Shown piece by piece: positions 44,412-56,078 of a DNA stretch of 57,005 bases. The position numbers were made by a program, and so were the translations under genes. The DNA is from a gamma proteobacterium L18 (lineage in GTDB: Bacteria; Pseudomonadota; Gammaproteobacteria; Pseudomonadales; Pseudomonadaceae): positions 69,414 to 126,418 of the forward strand of contig KI547166.1 of assembly GCA_000497835.1 (NCBI GenBank), given 5' to 3'. How positions within the stretch are numbered: the first letter of the stretch is position 1; the number at the start of each line of letters is the position of its first letter. The notes beneath the pieces were generated by a model, which saw only the letters and a list, made by a program, of their open reading frames with translations, was not told the DNA's origin and made no database searches.

Positions 44412-44834
44412 ATATTTCTCGTATGAGCGTTGAGACTGGCACACTCACCCGGCATGCCCGGGCGATGCAGAAGGGGAAGTCATTAGTAGAAGTGCTGCTT
44501 GGGTGCTTAACGCGCTCCAGCGACATCGTCGTTTTACTGGCGGCCGTATGAAATATTGTGCGTTCGCGCCAACACTTTGGCGACCCACCTATTCCCCGAC
44601 GCCGCAACACTAAAACATTACCAGCAACTGATAAGTGCATTTCAGCACAACTGATAAATTGTTACGGCTTCTTGACGCGCAAGATTTCATGTCCGCAGGC
44701 GCAAAATAATGAGCCTCGCAAGTAGCAGGAGCGCCCATGAATTTTGCTAGCAACAGTAACTTCATACAATGAGGCTAGTCATTACGTTCAGCATTTGGCA
44801 TGCTTCCAAAGCATTAATCATTCCGAGTCCAGCT
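44412..44834. other. Divergent intergenic region between chemoreceptor and AraC genes
   Basis: About 420 bp without a gene that I can support, noticeably AT-rich. It contains two direct copies of caactgataa at 44625-44634 and 44648-44657, 23 bp apart, which could be AraC-type half-sites. An in-frame upstream extension of the AraC gene (from 44769) falls in its right end. Confidence 0.5.
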
Positions 44835-45836
44835 ATGCCTACACTCGCTCCCTCTTGCGCCCAAGTGATTTTGCGCTTGGCGGCATCTGTTAACGACCCC
44901 TCCCCGTACCTTCAACAGCTTTATTCCAGCATCACGTCAAAAGTCGATAAAGATTCAAGGGTGGCGGTAGCGTGCGTAGCGAAACTTATTGAGGCTATTA
45001 CACAGGCATCGGAAAACCCGGATATCGGTCTCTCTTCCTATGATTTATTTAAGCCAGGCCAGTTGAGTTCCCAGCTGTACGCCATCATGTCCAGCGCTTG
45101 CCTGGGGGACGCCTTGAAGGTTGCAACCCAGTACTCGATGCTGCTGTCAGACGGTGCGCCCCTGACCTGCATAGAACATGATGATTCGCTGACCCTCCAA
45201 TTTCTGCGGATGGAATCGCTCAACGTATCTCGACAGTATATTGACTGCTGCATGTCAACGATGTTGGCCATGACGCACTGGCTACTGCCCTGGGAACCCC
45301 CAGTGCCGGTCGCCGCCACCTTCAGTTACGCCCGCCCCAACGACTGCACCCTGCTGGAGTCTCTCTTTGGCGAAAACCTGGGGTTCTCCAGTCGGCTCAA
45401 CACCATTACCTTCTCCGCCAGCGATACGGTCAAGGTGCTGGCCACAGCAAACCCAGAACTGAAGATGTACCATTTGACCCACCTCAATGCAGAAGTCTCG
45501 AAGCGACAATGTCGCATCACGCCGATTGTCCGGAATATTGTGTTCGTGGGGCTTAACGCAGGCTGCATTGTTTCACTCGATAAAACAGCCCGCGAGCTCA
45601 ATTTCAGTTCGCGCACACTTCAAGGTCGTCTGGAAGAGGAGTCAACCTGCTTCAAAGACATTGTGGATCAGTGTCGACGCGACATTGCTTGTCAGCTGCT
45701 GTCTACAACAGCGGAGCCTGTGGTGGTGATATCCGAAAAATTAAGCTTCCGGGGAACCAGTAGCTTCCATAAAGCATGTGTGCGCTGGTTCGGTTGCTCT
45801 CCAGGCCACTACAGGAATGCAGTCTCAGCCCACTAA
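44835..45836 (+). CDS. AraC-family transcriptional regulator with arabinose-binding-like N-terminal domain
   Basis: A 333-residue regulator. Residues about 20-215 look like the PF12625 type sensor domain (GDALKVATQYSMLLSDGAPL, ESLFGENLGFSSRLNTITFS). The C-terminal 100 residues are the double HTH (SLDKTARELNFSSRTLQGRL, VISEKLSFRGTSSFHKACVR, FGCSPGHYR). It diverges from the chemoreceptor and probably controls it or itself. The start is uncertain: ATG 44835, or ATG 44769 adding 22 residues, neither with a good ribosome site. Confidence 0.85.
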   Translation: MPTLAPSCAQVILRLAASVNDPSPYLQQLYSSITSKVDKDSRVAVACVAKLIEAITQASENPDIGLSSYDLFKPGQLSSQLYAIMSSACLGDALKVATQYSMLLSDGAPLTCIEHDDSLTLQFLRMESLNVSRQYIDCCMSTMLAMTHWLLPWEPPVPVAATFSYARPNDCTLLESLFGENLGFSSRLNTITFSASDTVKVLATANPELKMYHLTHLNAEVSKRQCRITPIVRNIVFVGLNAGCIVSLDKTARELNFSSRTLQGRLEEESTCFKDIVDQCRRDIACQLLSTTAEPVVVISEKLSFRGTSSFHKACVRWFGCSPGHYRNAVSAH

Positions 45837-46119
45837 TACTGATGACGCTGTTGCACGCCGAACACGCACGCCAAAACTTAACTTCACAGTCAACTTAGTC
45901 GCTCTTTTTACACAGCGCGTTACTGTTTATTGGGCTGCCTGTGGAAAGCCAAGCGGCCATCCTCGGATGCGTGGGCACGCGGTCACATTGCCGTCGTTCA
46001 ACCGCTTCAGGTTGGACCCGCTGAGCAGGTCCGTTTGATCATCCCACCGCCACCGCAAACCCTTCTTCAAACTGAGACAAACTGTTACTGTACCGGTAAC
46101 AAACCGGATCTCTGACTTG

Positions 46120-47949
46120 ATGCGTTCGCCCCTGCTGCTCACACTTGGACTGGTCTTGAGCTGTCACGCTGGCGCGACGGTGTTCCAAAGCCATGGCTAC
46201 GCCCAGTTCGGCACCCTCAAGTACCCCGCCAGCTTCAGCCATTTCGACTGGACCAACCCCCAGGCGCCCAAGGGCGGCACCCTGCGGGTGATGGCGTTCG
46301 GCACCTTCGACACGCTCAACCCCTACACCTTCAAGGGCACCAGCCCGGTCAGCACGCCCAACTTCATCCAGTACGGCGTCAGCGAGCTCAACGAAACCCT
46401 GATGGTGGGCACCGGCCAGTACGACCCCTCCGGCGACGAACCCACCTCCAGCTACGGCCTGATCGCCAAAAGCGTCGAATACAGCGACGACCGCAGCTGG
46501 GTGGTGTTCAACCTGCGCCCCGAAGCCCGTTTCAACGACGGCGTGCCGATCACCGCCCGTGACGTGGCCTTCTCCTACCGCACGCTGCTCAAGCAGGGCC
46601 ACCCGCTGTACCGCACCAGCCTGCAGGAAGTGCAGCGCGTCGACGTGCTCGGCTCCCAGCGCATCCGCTTCGTGTTCAAGCGCAGCGCCAACCCGCTGCT
46701 GATCCTGCGCATGGGCGAACTGCCGGTGCTGCCCGAGCATTACTGGAAAGACCGCGACTTCCAGGCCACCACCTTCGAGCCGCCCGTCACCAGCGGCCCC
46801 TACCGCATAACCCAGGTGATGCCGGGGCGGCGCCTGGTGTTCGAGCACGTGAAAGACTGGTGGGGCCAGGACCTGGCCGTGAACCGTGGAAAGTACAATT
46901 TCGACCGGGTGGAAGTGGAGTTCTACCGCGACAACGACGTGGCCTTCGAGGCCTTCAAGGCCGGCGAGTTCGACATCTACCTGGAGCACCAGGCCAAGAA
47001 CTGGGCCAATGGCTACAACTACCCGGCCGTGCTGCGCGGTGATGTGATCAAGGCGCAGATCAAGCACCAGATCCCCACGCAAACCCAGGGCCTGTTCATG
47101 AACACCCGCCGCCCGGCCCTGGCCGACGTGCGCGTGCGCGAAGCCCTGGGCCTGCTGCTGGATTTCGAGTGGACCAACAGCGCGCTGTTCAACGGCGCCT
47201 ACCGGCGCGCCACCAGCTACTACCCCAACAGCGAGTTCAGCGCCGCCGGCCTGCCCGCCGGCAAGGAGTTCCTGTTGCTGGCCCCCTACCGTCAGCAACT
47301 GCCCGCGGCACTGTTCACCCAGCCCTTCAGCGTGCCCACCACCCAGGGCCGTGGCATCGAGCGTGAAACCCTGCGCCGCGCCCTGGGTCTATTGGCCGAC
47401 GCCGGCTGGAAGCTCGACGGCCAGCGCCTGCACAACGCCCAGGGGCAGCCGCTGCGCCTGGAATTGCTGCTGGTGAACCCGGGGCTGGAAAGGATCCTGC
47501 AACCTTATGTCGAAAACCTCCTCGCCATCGGCGTCGATGCGCGCTTGCGCACCGTGGACCGCGCCCAGTATAAGCAGCGGCTGGACCAATTCGACTTCGA
47601 CATGATTCTGATGACCCTCAACCAGACCCTGAGCCCCGGCCTTGAACAGTGGCAGTACTTCCACTCAAGCCAGGCCAGCGTCAAGGGCAGCAAGAACTAC
47701 GCCGGCATTCACGACCCGGTGGTAGACCACCTGCTCGACGACCTGCTGGCCGCACAGACCCGCGATGACCAGGTGGCCGCCACCCGCGCCCTGGACCGCG
47801 TGCTGCTGTTCAACCACTACATGATCCCCAATTGGTACCTGGACGCCCATCGTCTGGCCTATCGCAACCGTTTCGCTTTCGTCACCACGCCGCCCTACAC
47901 CCTGGGGCTGAATACGTGGTGGGCAAAGCCTGTGGAGAGTCACCCATGA
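46120..47949 (+). CDS. nppA1: Peptide/nucleoside-antibiotic ABC transporter substrate-binding protein, first copy (NppA1/YejA-like)
   Basis: A 609-residue periplasmic binding protein of SBP family 5. A signal peptide (RSPLLLTLGLVLSCHAGAT) precedes the YejA-type start FGTLKYPASFSHFDWTNPQA. Later motifs include VFNLRPEARFNDGVPITARD and NRGKYNFDRVEVEFYRDNDV. It overlaps the second binding-protein gene by 4 bp. In P. aeruginosa the equivalent operon (nppA1A2BCD) imports peptidyl nucleoside antibiotics, and in E. coli YejABEF imports microcin C. Native substrates are probably oligopeptides. Confidence 0.9.
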   Translation: MRSPLLLTLGLVLSCHAGATVFQSHGYAQFGTLKYPASFSHFDWTNPQAPKGGTLRVMAFGTFDTLNPYTFKGTSPVSTPNFIQYGVSELNETLMVGTGQYDPSGDEPTSSYGLIAKSVEYSDDRSWVVFNLRPEARFNDGVPITARDVAFSYRTLLKQGHPLYRTSLQEVQRVDVLGSQRIRFVFKRSANPLLILRMGELPVLPEHYWKDRDFQATTFEPPVTSGPYRITQVMPGRRLVFEHVKDWWGQDLAVNRGKYNFDRVEVEFYRDNDVAFEAFKAGEFDIYLEHQAKNWANGYNYPAVLRGDVIKAQIKHQIPTQTQGLFMNTRRPALADVRVREALGLLLDFEWTNSALFNGAYRRATSYYPNSEFSAAGLPAGKEFLLLAPYRQQLPAALFTQPFSVPTTQGRGIERETLRRALGLLADAGWKLDGQRLHNAQGQPLRLELLLVNPGLERILQPYVENLLAIGVDARLRTVDRAQYKQRLDQFDFDMILMTLNQTLSPGLEQWQYFHSSQASVKGSKNYAGIHDPVVDHLLDDLLAAQTRDDQVAATRALDRVLLFNHYMIPNWYLDAHRLAYRNRFAFVTTPPYTLGLNTWWAKPVESHP

Positions 47950-49784
47950 CGCGCCTACGCGCCCTGCTGCCAACAGCCTGCGGCCTGCTGTTGTCGGGGC
48001 TGGCCTGCGCCGCCCCCGAGCACGCCGCCACCCTGTACAACGAAGCCCCCAAATACCCGGCCAGCTTCCAGCACTTCGACTACGTCAACCCCGACGCGCC
48101 CAAGGGCGGCACCTTCCGCACCGCAGGCTCCGGCGGTTTCGACAGCCTCAACCCGTTCATCAGCAAGGGTGTGCCCGAAGGCAACATCGGCATGATCTAC
48201 GACACCCTGACGCGCCAGAGCCTGGACGAGCCGCTGACCGAATACGGCCTGATCGCCAAGACCATCGAGAAAGCCCCCGACAACAGCTGGGTGCGCTTTA
48301 CCCTGCGCCCCGAGGCGCGCTTCCACGACGGCCACCCGATCCGCGCCGAAGACGTGGTGTTCACCTTCAACACCCTGATGAAAGACGGCTCGCCGGTGTA
48401 CCGCACCTACTACGCGGCCGTGGCCGACGTGGTGGCCGAAGACCCGCTGCACGTGCGCTTCAACTTCAAGACCCGCGACAGCCGCGAACTGCCGCTGATC
48501 CTCGGGCAATTGCCGGTACTGCCCAAGCACTACTGGGCCACCCGCGACTTCACCCGCGCCAACCTCGAATTCCCGCTGGGCAGCGGCCCGTACAAGGTGG
48601 CCACGGTCAACGCCGGCCGCTCGATCCGATACGAGCGCGTCAAGGACTACTGGGCCAAGGACTTGCCCATCAACCGCGGCCAGTACAACTTCGACGTGTT
48701 GACCACCGACTACTACCGCGACAACAACGTGGCCCTGGAAGCCTTGAAGGCCGGCGCCTTCGACTATTGGCTGGAGATGACCGCGAAAAACTGGGCCACC
48801 GCCTACGACATCCCCGCCGTGCGTGAAAAGCGCCTGATCAAGGAAGAGCTGCCCAACGGCAACCCGGTGGGTATGCAGGGTTTCATCTTCAACCTGCGCC
48901 GCCCACTGTTCCAGGACGTGCGCGTGCGCCAGGCACTGGGCCTGCTGTTCGACTTCGAGTGGAGCAACCGCCAACTGTTCAACGGCGCCTACACGCGCAC
49001 CGACAGCTTCTTCGAAAACTCGGACCTGGCCTCTTCGGGCCTGCCTGATGCCGATGAGCTGAAAATACTGGAGCCCCTGCGCGGCAAAATCCCCGACGCA
49101 GTGTTCACCACGCCCTTCAAGAACCCGGTCAGCGACGGCAGCGGCATGATCCGCGACCAGCAGCGCCAGGCCTACAAGCTGCTGCTGGACGCCGGCTGGC
49201 ACGTGGTCAACGACCGCATGGTCGACGCCACCGGCAAGCCCGTCAGCATCGAGTTCCTGCTGGCCCAGCCCGAGTTCGAGCGCGTGCTGCTGCCCTACAA
49301 GCGCAACCTCGCCGACCTTGGCATCGAACTGGTGCTGCGCCGCGTCGACGCCTCGCAGTACGTCACCCGCCGCCGCTCGCGCGACTTCGACATGATGGTA
49401 TCCAGCTTCCCGCAGTCCGAATCGCCCGGCAACGAGCAGCGCGAGTACTGGGAATCGAGCAGCGCCGACCGCAGCGGCAGCTACAACTGGATCGGCATCA
49501 AGGACCCGGCCGTCGACGCACTGACCGAAAGCCTGATCAACGCCGACACGCGCAAAAGCCTGATCACCCACGCCCACGCCCTGGACCGGGTGCTGCTGCA
49601 AAACTACTACCTGGTGCCCAACTGGCACATCAAGACCTGGCGCGTGGCCTATTGGAACCACCTGGGCCACCCGGCCGTGTCGCCGCGCTATGACGTGGGC
49701 ACCACCACCTGGTGGGCCAAGCCCGACGTGACCCCGGTGGTGCCGACGCCTGCCGCCACCGACTCACCTGGCAAGGAGCGCTGA
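47946..49784 (+). CDS. nppA2: Peptide/nucleoside-antibiotic ABC transporter substrate-binding protein, second copy (NppA2/YejA-like)
   Basis: A 612-residue paralogue of the preceding protein with a signal peptide ([13 protein letters not shown]) and the same landmarks: [61 protein letters not shown]. Divergence between the two copies suggests different ligand spectra feeding one permease. Start ATG overlaps the previous stop. A proline/threonine-rich C-terminal tail follows the family end. Confidence 0.9.
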   Translation: MTRLRALLPTACGLLLSGLACAAPEHAATLYNEAPKYPASFQHFDYVNPDAPKGGTFRTAGSGGFDSLNPFISKGVPEGNIGMIYDTLTRQSLDEPLTEYGLIAKTIEKAPDNSWVRFTLRPEARFHDGHPIRAEDVVFTFNTLMKDGSPVYRTYYAAVADVVAEDPLHVRFNFKTRDSRELPLILGQLPVLPKHYWATRDFTRANLEFPLGSGPYKVATVNAGRSIRYERVKDYWAKDLPINRGQYNFDVLTTDYYRDNNVALEALKAGAFDYWLEMTAKNWATAYDIPAVREKRLIKEELPNGNPVGMQGFIFNLRRPLFQDVRVRQALGLLFDFEWSNRQLFNGAYTRTDSFFENSDLASSGLPDADELKILEPLRGKIPDAVFTTPFKNPVSDGSGMIRDQQRQAYKLLLDAGWHVVNDRMVDATGKPVSIEFLLAQPEFERVLLPYKRNLADLGIELVLRRVDASQYVTRRRSRDFDMMVSSFPQSESPGNEQREYWESSSADRSGSYNWIGIKDPAVDALTESLINADTRKSLITHAHALDRVLLQNYYLVPNWHIKTWRVAYWNHLGHPAVSPRYDVGTTTWWAKPDVTPVVPTPAATDSPGKER

Positions 49785-49785
49785 G

Positions 49786-50859
49786 ATGCTGGCCTATATC
49801 CTCAAGCGCCTGCTACTGATCATTCCGACCCTGTTCGGCATCCTGATCATCAACTTCATCATCATCCAGGCCGCCCCCGGTGGCCCGGTGGAACAGGCCA
49901 TCGCCAAGATCGAGGGCTTCGAAGGCGCCACCAGCCGCTTCAGCGGCGGCGGCTCGGAAGTGTCCATGGGCGGCTCCAGCTACCGCGGCGCCCAGGGCCT
50001 GGACCCCGCGCTAATCAAGGAAATCGAACAGCAATACGGCTTCGACAAGTCGGCGCCCGAACGCCTGTGGCTGATGATCAAGAACTACGCCCACTTCGAT
50101 TTCGGCAACAGCTTCTTCCGCGACGCCAAGGTCACCGACCTGATCCTGGAGAAAATGCCGGTATCAGTGTCGCTGGGCCTGTGGAGCACGCTGATCATGT
50201 ACCTGGTGTCCATCCCCCTGGGCATCGCCAAGGCCACCCGCCACGGCAGTCACTTCGACGTGTGGACCAGCTCGGCGATCATCGTCGGCTACGCCATCCC
50301 GGCGTTCCTGTTCGCCATTTTGCTGATCGTGGTGTTCGCCGGCGGCAGCTACCTGGACTGGTTCCCACTGCGCGGCCTGACCTCCAACAACTTCGACCAG
50401 CTGAGCCTGGGCGGCAAGGTGCTGGACTACTTCTGGCACCTGGCGCTGCCGGTGACAGCGCTGGTGATCGGCAACTTCGCCACCATGACCTTCCTCACCA
50501 AAAACAGCTTCCTCGACGAGATCGGCAAGCAGTACGTGATCACCGCCAAGGCCAAGGGCCTGAGCAACAACCGCGTGCTGTACGGCCATGTGTTCCGCAA
50601 CGCCATGCTGCTGGTGATCGCCGGCTTCCCCTCGGCGTTCATCGGCATCTTCTTCACCGGCTCCCTGCTGGTGGAAGTGATTTTCTCCCTCGACGGCCTG
50701 GGCCTGATGAGTTTCGAGGCCGCGGTCAACCGCGACTACCCGGTGGTGTTCGGCACCCTGTTCATCTTCACCCTGCTGGGGCTGTTGGTGAAACTGATCG
50801 GCGACCTGACCTACAGTTTTGTCGACCCACGCATCGACTTCGAACGCCGGGAGCACTGA
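49786..50859 (+). CDS. nppB: Peptide ABC transporter permease (NppB/YejB)
   Basis: A 357-residue inner-membrane permease with about six helices. It starts [20 protein letters not shown] as is usual for DppB/YejB permeases, has a long periplasmic loop at about 35-115, and carries the EAA loop [20 protein letters not shown] near 250 that contacts the ATPase. It is 1 bp after the binding-protein stop. Confidence 0.93.
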   Translation: MLAYILKRLLLIIPTLFGILIINFIIIQAAPGGPVEQAIAKIEGFEGATSRFSGGGSEVSMGGSSYRGAQGLDPALIKEIEQQYGFDKSAPERLWLMIKNYAHFDFGNSFFRDAKVTDLILEKMPVSVSLGLWSTLIMYLVSIPLGIAKATRHGSHFDVWTSSAIIVGYAIPAFLFAILLIVVFAGGSYLDWFPLRGLTSNNFDQLSLGGKVLDYFWHLALPVTALVIGNFATMTFLTKNSFLDEIGKQYVITAKAKGLSNNRVLYGHVFRNAMLLVIAGFPSAFIGIFFTGSLLVEVIFSLDGLGLMSFEAAVNRDYPVVFGTLFIFTLLGLLVKLIGDLTYSFVDPRIDFERREH

Positions 50860-50860
50860 G

Positions 50861-51880
50861 ATGACCCTATCCCCTATCAACCGTCGCCGCCTGCAACGGT
50901 TCAAGGCCAACAAGCGCGGCTGGTGGTCGTTGTGGCTGTTCCTGTTCCTGTTCGTGGCCAGCCTGGGCGCCGAGCTGATCGCCAACGACAAGCCCCTGGC
51001 CCTGCACTACGACGGCGCCTGGTACTTCCCGGCCTTCGAGCGTTACCCGGAAACCACCTTCGGCGGCGAGTTCCCGCTGGAAGCCAACTACAAAAGCCCG
51101 TACCTGCAGCAACTGCTCAAGGCCAAGGAAGCCTGGACCCTGTGGGCGCCCATCCCGTTCAGCTACCAGAGCATCAACTACGACTTGAAAGTGCCCGCCC
51201 CCGCGCCGCCCTCGGCGCAGAACTGGCTGGGCACCGATGACCAGGGCCGCGACGTGCTGGCGCGGGTGATCTACGGCTTCCGCATTTCGGTGCTGTTCGC
51301 CCTGACCCTGACCGTGCTCAGCTCCATCGTCGGCGTCATCGCCGGCGCGTTGCAGGGCTTCTACGGCGGCTGGGTGGACCTGGCCGGCCAGCGCTTCCTG
51401 GAAGTGTGGTCGGGCCTGCCGGTGCTGTACCTGCTGATCATCCTCGCCAGCTTCGTGCAGCCCAACTTCTGGTGGCTGCTGGGCATCATGCTGCTGTTCT
51501 CGTGGATGAGCCTGGTGGACGTGGTGCGTGCCGAGTTCCTGCGCGGCCGCAACCTGGAATACGTGCGCGCCGCCCGCGCCCTGGGCATGCGCGACGGCAG
51601 CATCATGTTCCAGCACATCCTGCCCAACGCCATGGTCTCGACCATGACCTTCATGCCCTTCATCCTCACCGGCGCCATCGGCACCCTTACCGCCCTGGAC
51701 TTCCTGGGCTTCGGCCTGCCGGCCGGCTCGCCGTCGCTGGGTGAGCTGGTGTCCCAGGGCAAGTCCAACCTGCAGGCGCCCTGGCTGGGCATCAGCGCCT
51801 TCGCCGTGCTGGCGCTGATGTTGAGTTTGCTGGTGTTCATCGGCGAAGCCGCCCGCGACGCGTTCGATCCAAGGAAATGA
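50861..51880 (+). CDS. nppC: Peptide ABC transporter permease (NppC/YejE)
   Basis: A 339-residue inner-membrane permease of the DppC/YejE type. It has a short cytoplasmic N-terminus and a first helix (WWSLWLFLFLFVASLGAELI). A periplasmic segment with WYFPAFERYPETTFGGEF is typical of YejE, followed by the LGTDDQGRDVLARVIYGFRI motif and the EAA loop YVRAARALGMRDGSIMFQHI near 235. The gene starts 1 bp after the YejB-like stop. Confidence 0.93.
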   Translation: MTLSPINRRRLQRFKANKRGWWSLWLFLFLFVASLGAELIANDKPLALHYDGAWYFPAFERYPETTFGGEFPLEANYKSPYLQQLLKAKEAWTLWAPIPFSYQSINYDLKVPAPAPPSAQNWLGTDDQGRDVLARVIYGFRISVLFALTLTVLSSIVGVIAGALQGFYGGWVDLAGQRFLEVWSGLPVLYLLIILASFVQPNFWWLLGIMLLFSWMSLVDVVRAEFLRGRNLEYVRAARALGMRDGSIMFQHILPNAMVSTMTFMPFILTGAIGTLTALDFLGFGLPAGSPSLGELVSQGKSNLQAPWLGISAFAVLALMLSLLVFIGEAARDAFDPRK

Positions 51881-51881
51881 C

Positions 51882-53477
<1,596 letters not shown>

Positions 53478-53483
53478 AAGTCA

Positions 53484-53853
53484 CCCTGTGGGCGCAAAGC
53501 TTGCTCGCGAGGGGCACTCACTGGCGCCATCGCGAGCAAGGGCTAGGCGCCCCCCTTTATCCCACAGTGCAAGGCCCAAATCGGGTTTAGCCTGGCACCT
53601 GTAGGAGCGGGCCGTGCCCGCGAAGCAGGCGCCGCCGTATGTCAGGCAGTTCGCGGTGAGGCCTTCGCGGCCACAGGCCGCTCCTACAGGGTGCTAGGTT
53701 GAACTCAATGTTTGCCCAAAACCGTAGAATCTCCCACAGTGGTGACCTCCACAAGACAGTTGCTGCTACAGGCCGGTGTCGTCTGCATCGCGGCCAAGGC
53801 CGGCTCCTACCACGGGTGGCGTAGGAGCCGACTTTAGTCGCGATGCAGGCACC
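53484..53853. repeat. Cluster of three palindromes after the transporter operon (families B, E, D)
   Basis: 53484-53569 is a family B hairpin whose right arm is interrupted by extra bases (ggctaggcgcccccctttat). 53600-53690 (family E) pairs gtaggagcgggccgtgcccg with ttcgcggccacaggccgctcctac. 53775-53853 is a family D copy with gcatcgcggccaaggccggc and gtaggagccgactttagtcg. The stretch 53478-53938 holds no gene that I can support. Confidence 0.85.
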
Positions 53854-53938
53854 GCGGTTTCAAGAAAGCAGCTACACGGCTTTGTGGGAGTGCAGGGGGC
53901 AATACATTGCAGCCTGAATTTGCCACGGTGCGTATTTA

Positions 53939-54136
53939 TCAGACCTCCAGCCCCACCGGACGGATAGCGTGCCACAGGGCCAGTTCTTCAGGCTCAGACG
54001 CCCTCAAATTGCATTGTCGCAACAAATCTGCCAAAGCATGACCAGGCTTATCTGGCACAGTCTTCAACACCTTCGTGCCATCATCCGCCCGTTGAGTTTG
54101 CAGAGCCTCGTTACGATCAGAAAAACACTTAGACAT
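53939..54136 (-). CDS. Small hypothetical protein
   Basis: A 65-residue hydrophilic protein, MSKCFSDRNEALQTQRADDG at the start and SEPEELALWHAIRPVGLEV at the end. ATG at 54136 is chosen; the frame extends to 54160. Base use fits coding sequence moderately. It lies beside a DUF3077-like remnant. No family recognised. Confidence 0.5.
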   Translation of the reverse strand: MSKCFSDRNEALQTQRADDGTKVLKTVPDKPGHALADLLRQCNLRASEPEELALWHAIRPVGLEV

Positions 54137-54188
54137 CTGTAAATCCCACATCCGAAACACACCGTCGCCACTGCCGAAGGCGACAAGA

Positions 54189-54473
54189 TCACGCCAACCG
54201 TAGCGTGCCCTTCAGCACCGAATCCACCAGCGCCTGCGCACTCTCAAGGGCCTGAACCACTGACCAGACCAGCCCCGGATTTTCGCAGCCGTTGTCCGTC
54301 AATTCATAAGCTGTTTCATGAGCGCACTTGAGCAGCAGCGCCACCTGCGCCAACGCCGTTTCGGCCTCGACGCCTGCCCGTACCTGAAGCAGAGGTTCGC
54401 CGTTTTCGTCGTGGGCGCCAAATGCGCAGCTTGCGGTAAGAAGGGATTGGAGGGTTGCAGCAGGTGAAACCTA
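54189..54473 (-). pseudogene. DUF3077-like small protein, 5' end missing
   Basis: Reading the minus strand from about 54473 to a TGA at 54189 gives about 94 codons of coherent sequence, including FGAHDENGEPLLQVRAGVEA, ETALAQVALLLKCAHETAYE and SAQALVDSVLKG. This is the pattern of the small DUF3077/DUF6124-type proteins frequent in Pseudomonas. The frame is preceded by a TAG and has no ATG, GTG or TTG near its beginning, so the N-terminus and start are probably lost. Family placement is from memory. Confidence 0.55.
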
Positions 54474-54508
54474 CAAGGTCGTGCTAAATGCCCTACCTAG
54501 AACCGCAC

Positions 54509-54599
54509 GTAGCCGCTGCCGCAGGCTGCGCTGGCCCTATGCCCCTCTATAGATATCCAAAGGTCGCACCAGCCAGCGCAGCCTGTCGGCAGCGGCTAC
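54509..54599. repeat. Imperfect palindrome, family F
   Basis: gtagccgctgccgcaggctg plus cgctgg on the left and ccagcgcagcctgtcggcag plus cggctac on the right. It lies 12 bp after the EAL-protein stop (minus strand). Confidence 0.85.
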
Positions 54600-54610
54600 G
54601 GGTGATCAGT

Positions 54611-55885
54611 TCAGGCTGAGCTGGCGATGGGACTTTCAAGGCAAATAACCGCCACCCGCTCCACCAACGCCAACGCCAACGCATCCTGCAACGTCAACGG
54701 CCGCCCCAACAGATACCCCTGCACCTTGTTCGCCCCCAGCAACCGCAACGCCTCCAGCTCCGAAGTGGTCTCCACCCCCTCGGCGACGATGGTGCTGCCG
54801 GTCTCGCGGGCAAAGGCGATCAAGGCCGAGGCCATGGCGCGTTTCTGGGGGTCGTGGTCGATGCCCTGGGTCAGGCTGATGTCCAGTTTGATCATGTCCG
54901 GCCGCAGTTGCAGGATGTGGCGCATGCTGGCGTAGCCGGCGCCGGCGTCGTCGATGGCGATGCGCACGCCGATCTGGCGCAGGGGTTTCAAGGCCAGCAG
55001 CAGGGTGCGATAGTCGTTGACGATGGCGTGCTCGGTGACTTCCAGCACGATGCGGCTGGCCGGGCACAGGCCCAGCAATTCGATCAGGCGGCCGCTGGTG
55101 ATCAACTGCGGCGAGCAGTTGAGGGTGAGGTAGGTGCCCGAGGGTAGCGCGTCCATGTTTTTCAGCGCAGCAGCGATGGCGTGGCATTCCAGTTCCACGC
55201 CCAGGCCGGCGTCAGCGGCTTCGTTGAACCACTGATCCGGGCTGCGGATGGGTTCGATGTTGAAGCGCGACAGGCATTCCCAGCCGCAGATGGTCATGTC
55301 CTGAAAGTCGAAGATCGGCTGGTAAACGATGGCCGGCTGGGCGCCCGCCAGTACCGCCGAGATGCGCCGGTGCTTGGCCACGCGGTCGCGGACCAGGGTC
55401 AGGTCGCCTTCGATGCGGTCGGCGATCAGCTCGGCGAATACCTTCATCACCAGCAGGTCACGGTGGCCCAGGGTGTTGTCGGCGCTGTAGCCAAAGCAGC
55501 AGAACGTGCCGTACAGGCGGCCGTCGCTGAGGTAGATGGGCACGCTCATGTGCGAGCCGATGGGCAATGCCTGGGTCTCGGGCAGGGCCATGGCCACGGG
55601 GTACTCGGCGGTGTCAGCGATCAGCTCGGGGAGCTCGCCCTCCACCACCCGCAGGCAGTAGCCCACGTCCAGCGACAGGGTATCGCCTGGCTTGATCGGT
55701 CCTTCACCGTCGGTGTCGACATTGACGAATACCCGATCACTGGTTCGAAACTGCGAGACAAAGGCTACATCCATCCCCAGATGGGTGCGCAGCGCCCGCA
55801 AAACCTTGTCGATGCATCCGGTGCCTGTGGGTGCGGACGTTTTGAGCGTCACCACACTGGCAAGTTGCTCGGCTGACATGTCCAT
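54611..55885 (-). CDS. GAF-EAL cyclic-di-GMP phosphodiesterase
   Basis: A 424-residue cytoplasmic protein likely to degrade cyclic-di-GMP. A GAF domain spans about residues 20-165 (VDVGYCLRVVEGELPELIAD region, SHMSVPIYLSDGRLYGTFCC). The EAL domain follows at about 175-420. Its signature reads ECLSRF instead of EALLR, but the catalytic set appears present: TLNCSPQ, EVTEHAI, IAIDDAGAGYASM, IKLDISL, VAEGVETTSE and VQGYLLGRPL. It would lower cyclic-di-GMP in response to a GAF ligand, favouring motility over attachment. It stands alone. Confidence 0.92.
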   Translation of the reverse strand: MDMSAEQLASVVTLKTSAPTGTGCIDKVLRALRTHLGMDVAFVSQFRTSDRVFVNVDTDGEGPIKPGDTLSLDVGYCLRVVEGELPELIADTAEYPVAMALPETQALPIGSHMSVPIYLSDGRLYGTFCCFGYSADNTLGHRDLLVMKVFAELIADRIEGDLTLVRDRVAKHRRISAVLAGAQPAIVYQPIFDFQDMTICGWECLSRFNIEPIRSPDQWFNEAADAGLGVELECHAIAAALKNMDALPSGTYLTLNCSPQLITSGRLIELLGLCPASRIVLEVTEHAIVNDYRTLLLALKPLRQIGVRIAIDDAGAGYASMRHILQLRPDMIKLDISLTQGIDHDPQKRAMASALIAFARETGSTIVAEGVETTSELEALRLLGANKVQGYLLGRPLTLQDALALALVERVAVICLESPIASSA

Positions 55886-56078
55886 GACGGCCTCCTTGAT
55901 CCCTGGATTTCAAGATTCTAGGACTGTGACTGGGGATTTACGTCTACCGCCCACCCTTTCCTGACGAAATGCAAAGGAAATGCGAAAGGTGTCACAAAAC
56001 GTTTAACCCTGCGTGAGGACTTGGCGAACCGCCGACGCCGACACTTTGGCTATCCCAAGGCCCAGCAGGAGAGCCATC

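Noticed and set aside
46039..46116. Imperfect inverted repeat gttactgtaccggtaac before nppA1, considered as an operator
   Set aside because: The arms are only 5 bp with no second site; too weak to annotate.
47955..49670. Long minus-strand frame opposite nppA2
   Set aside because: It is Val/Gly/Gln/His-rich shadow coding; the plus strand is a clear SBP family 5 protein within an operon.
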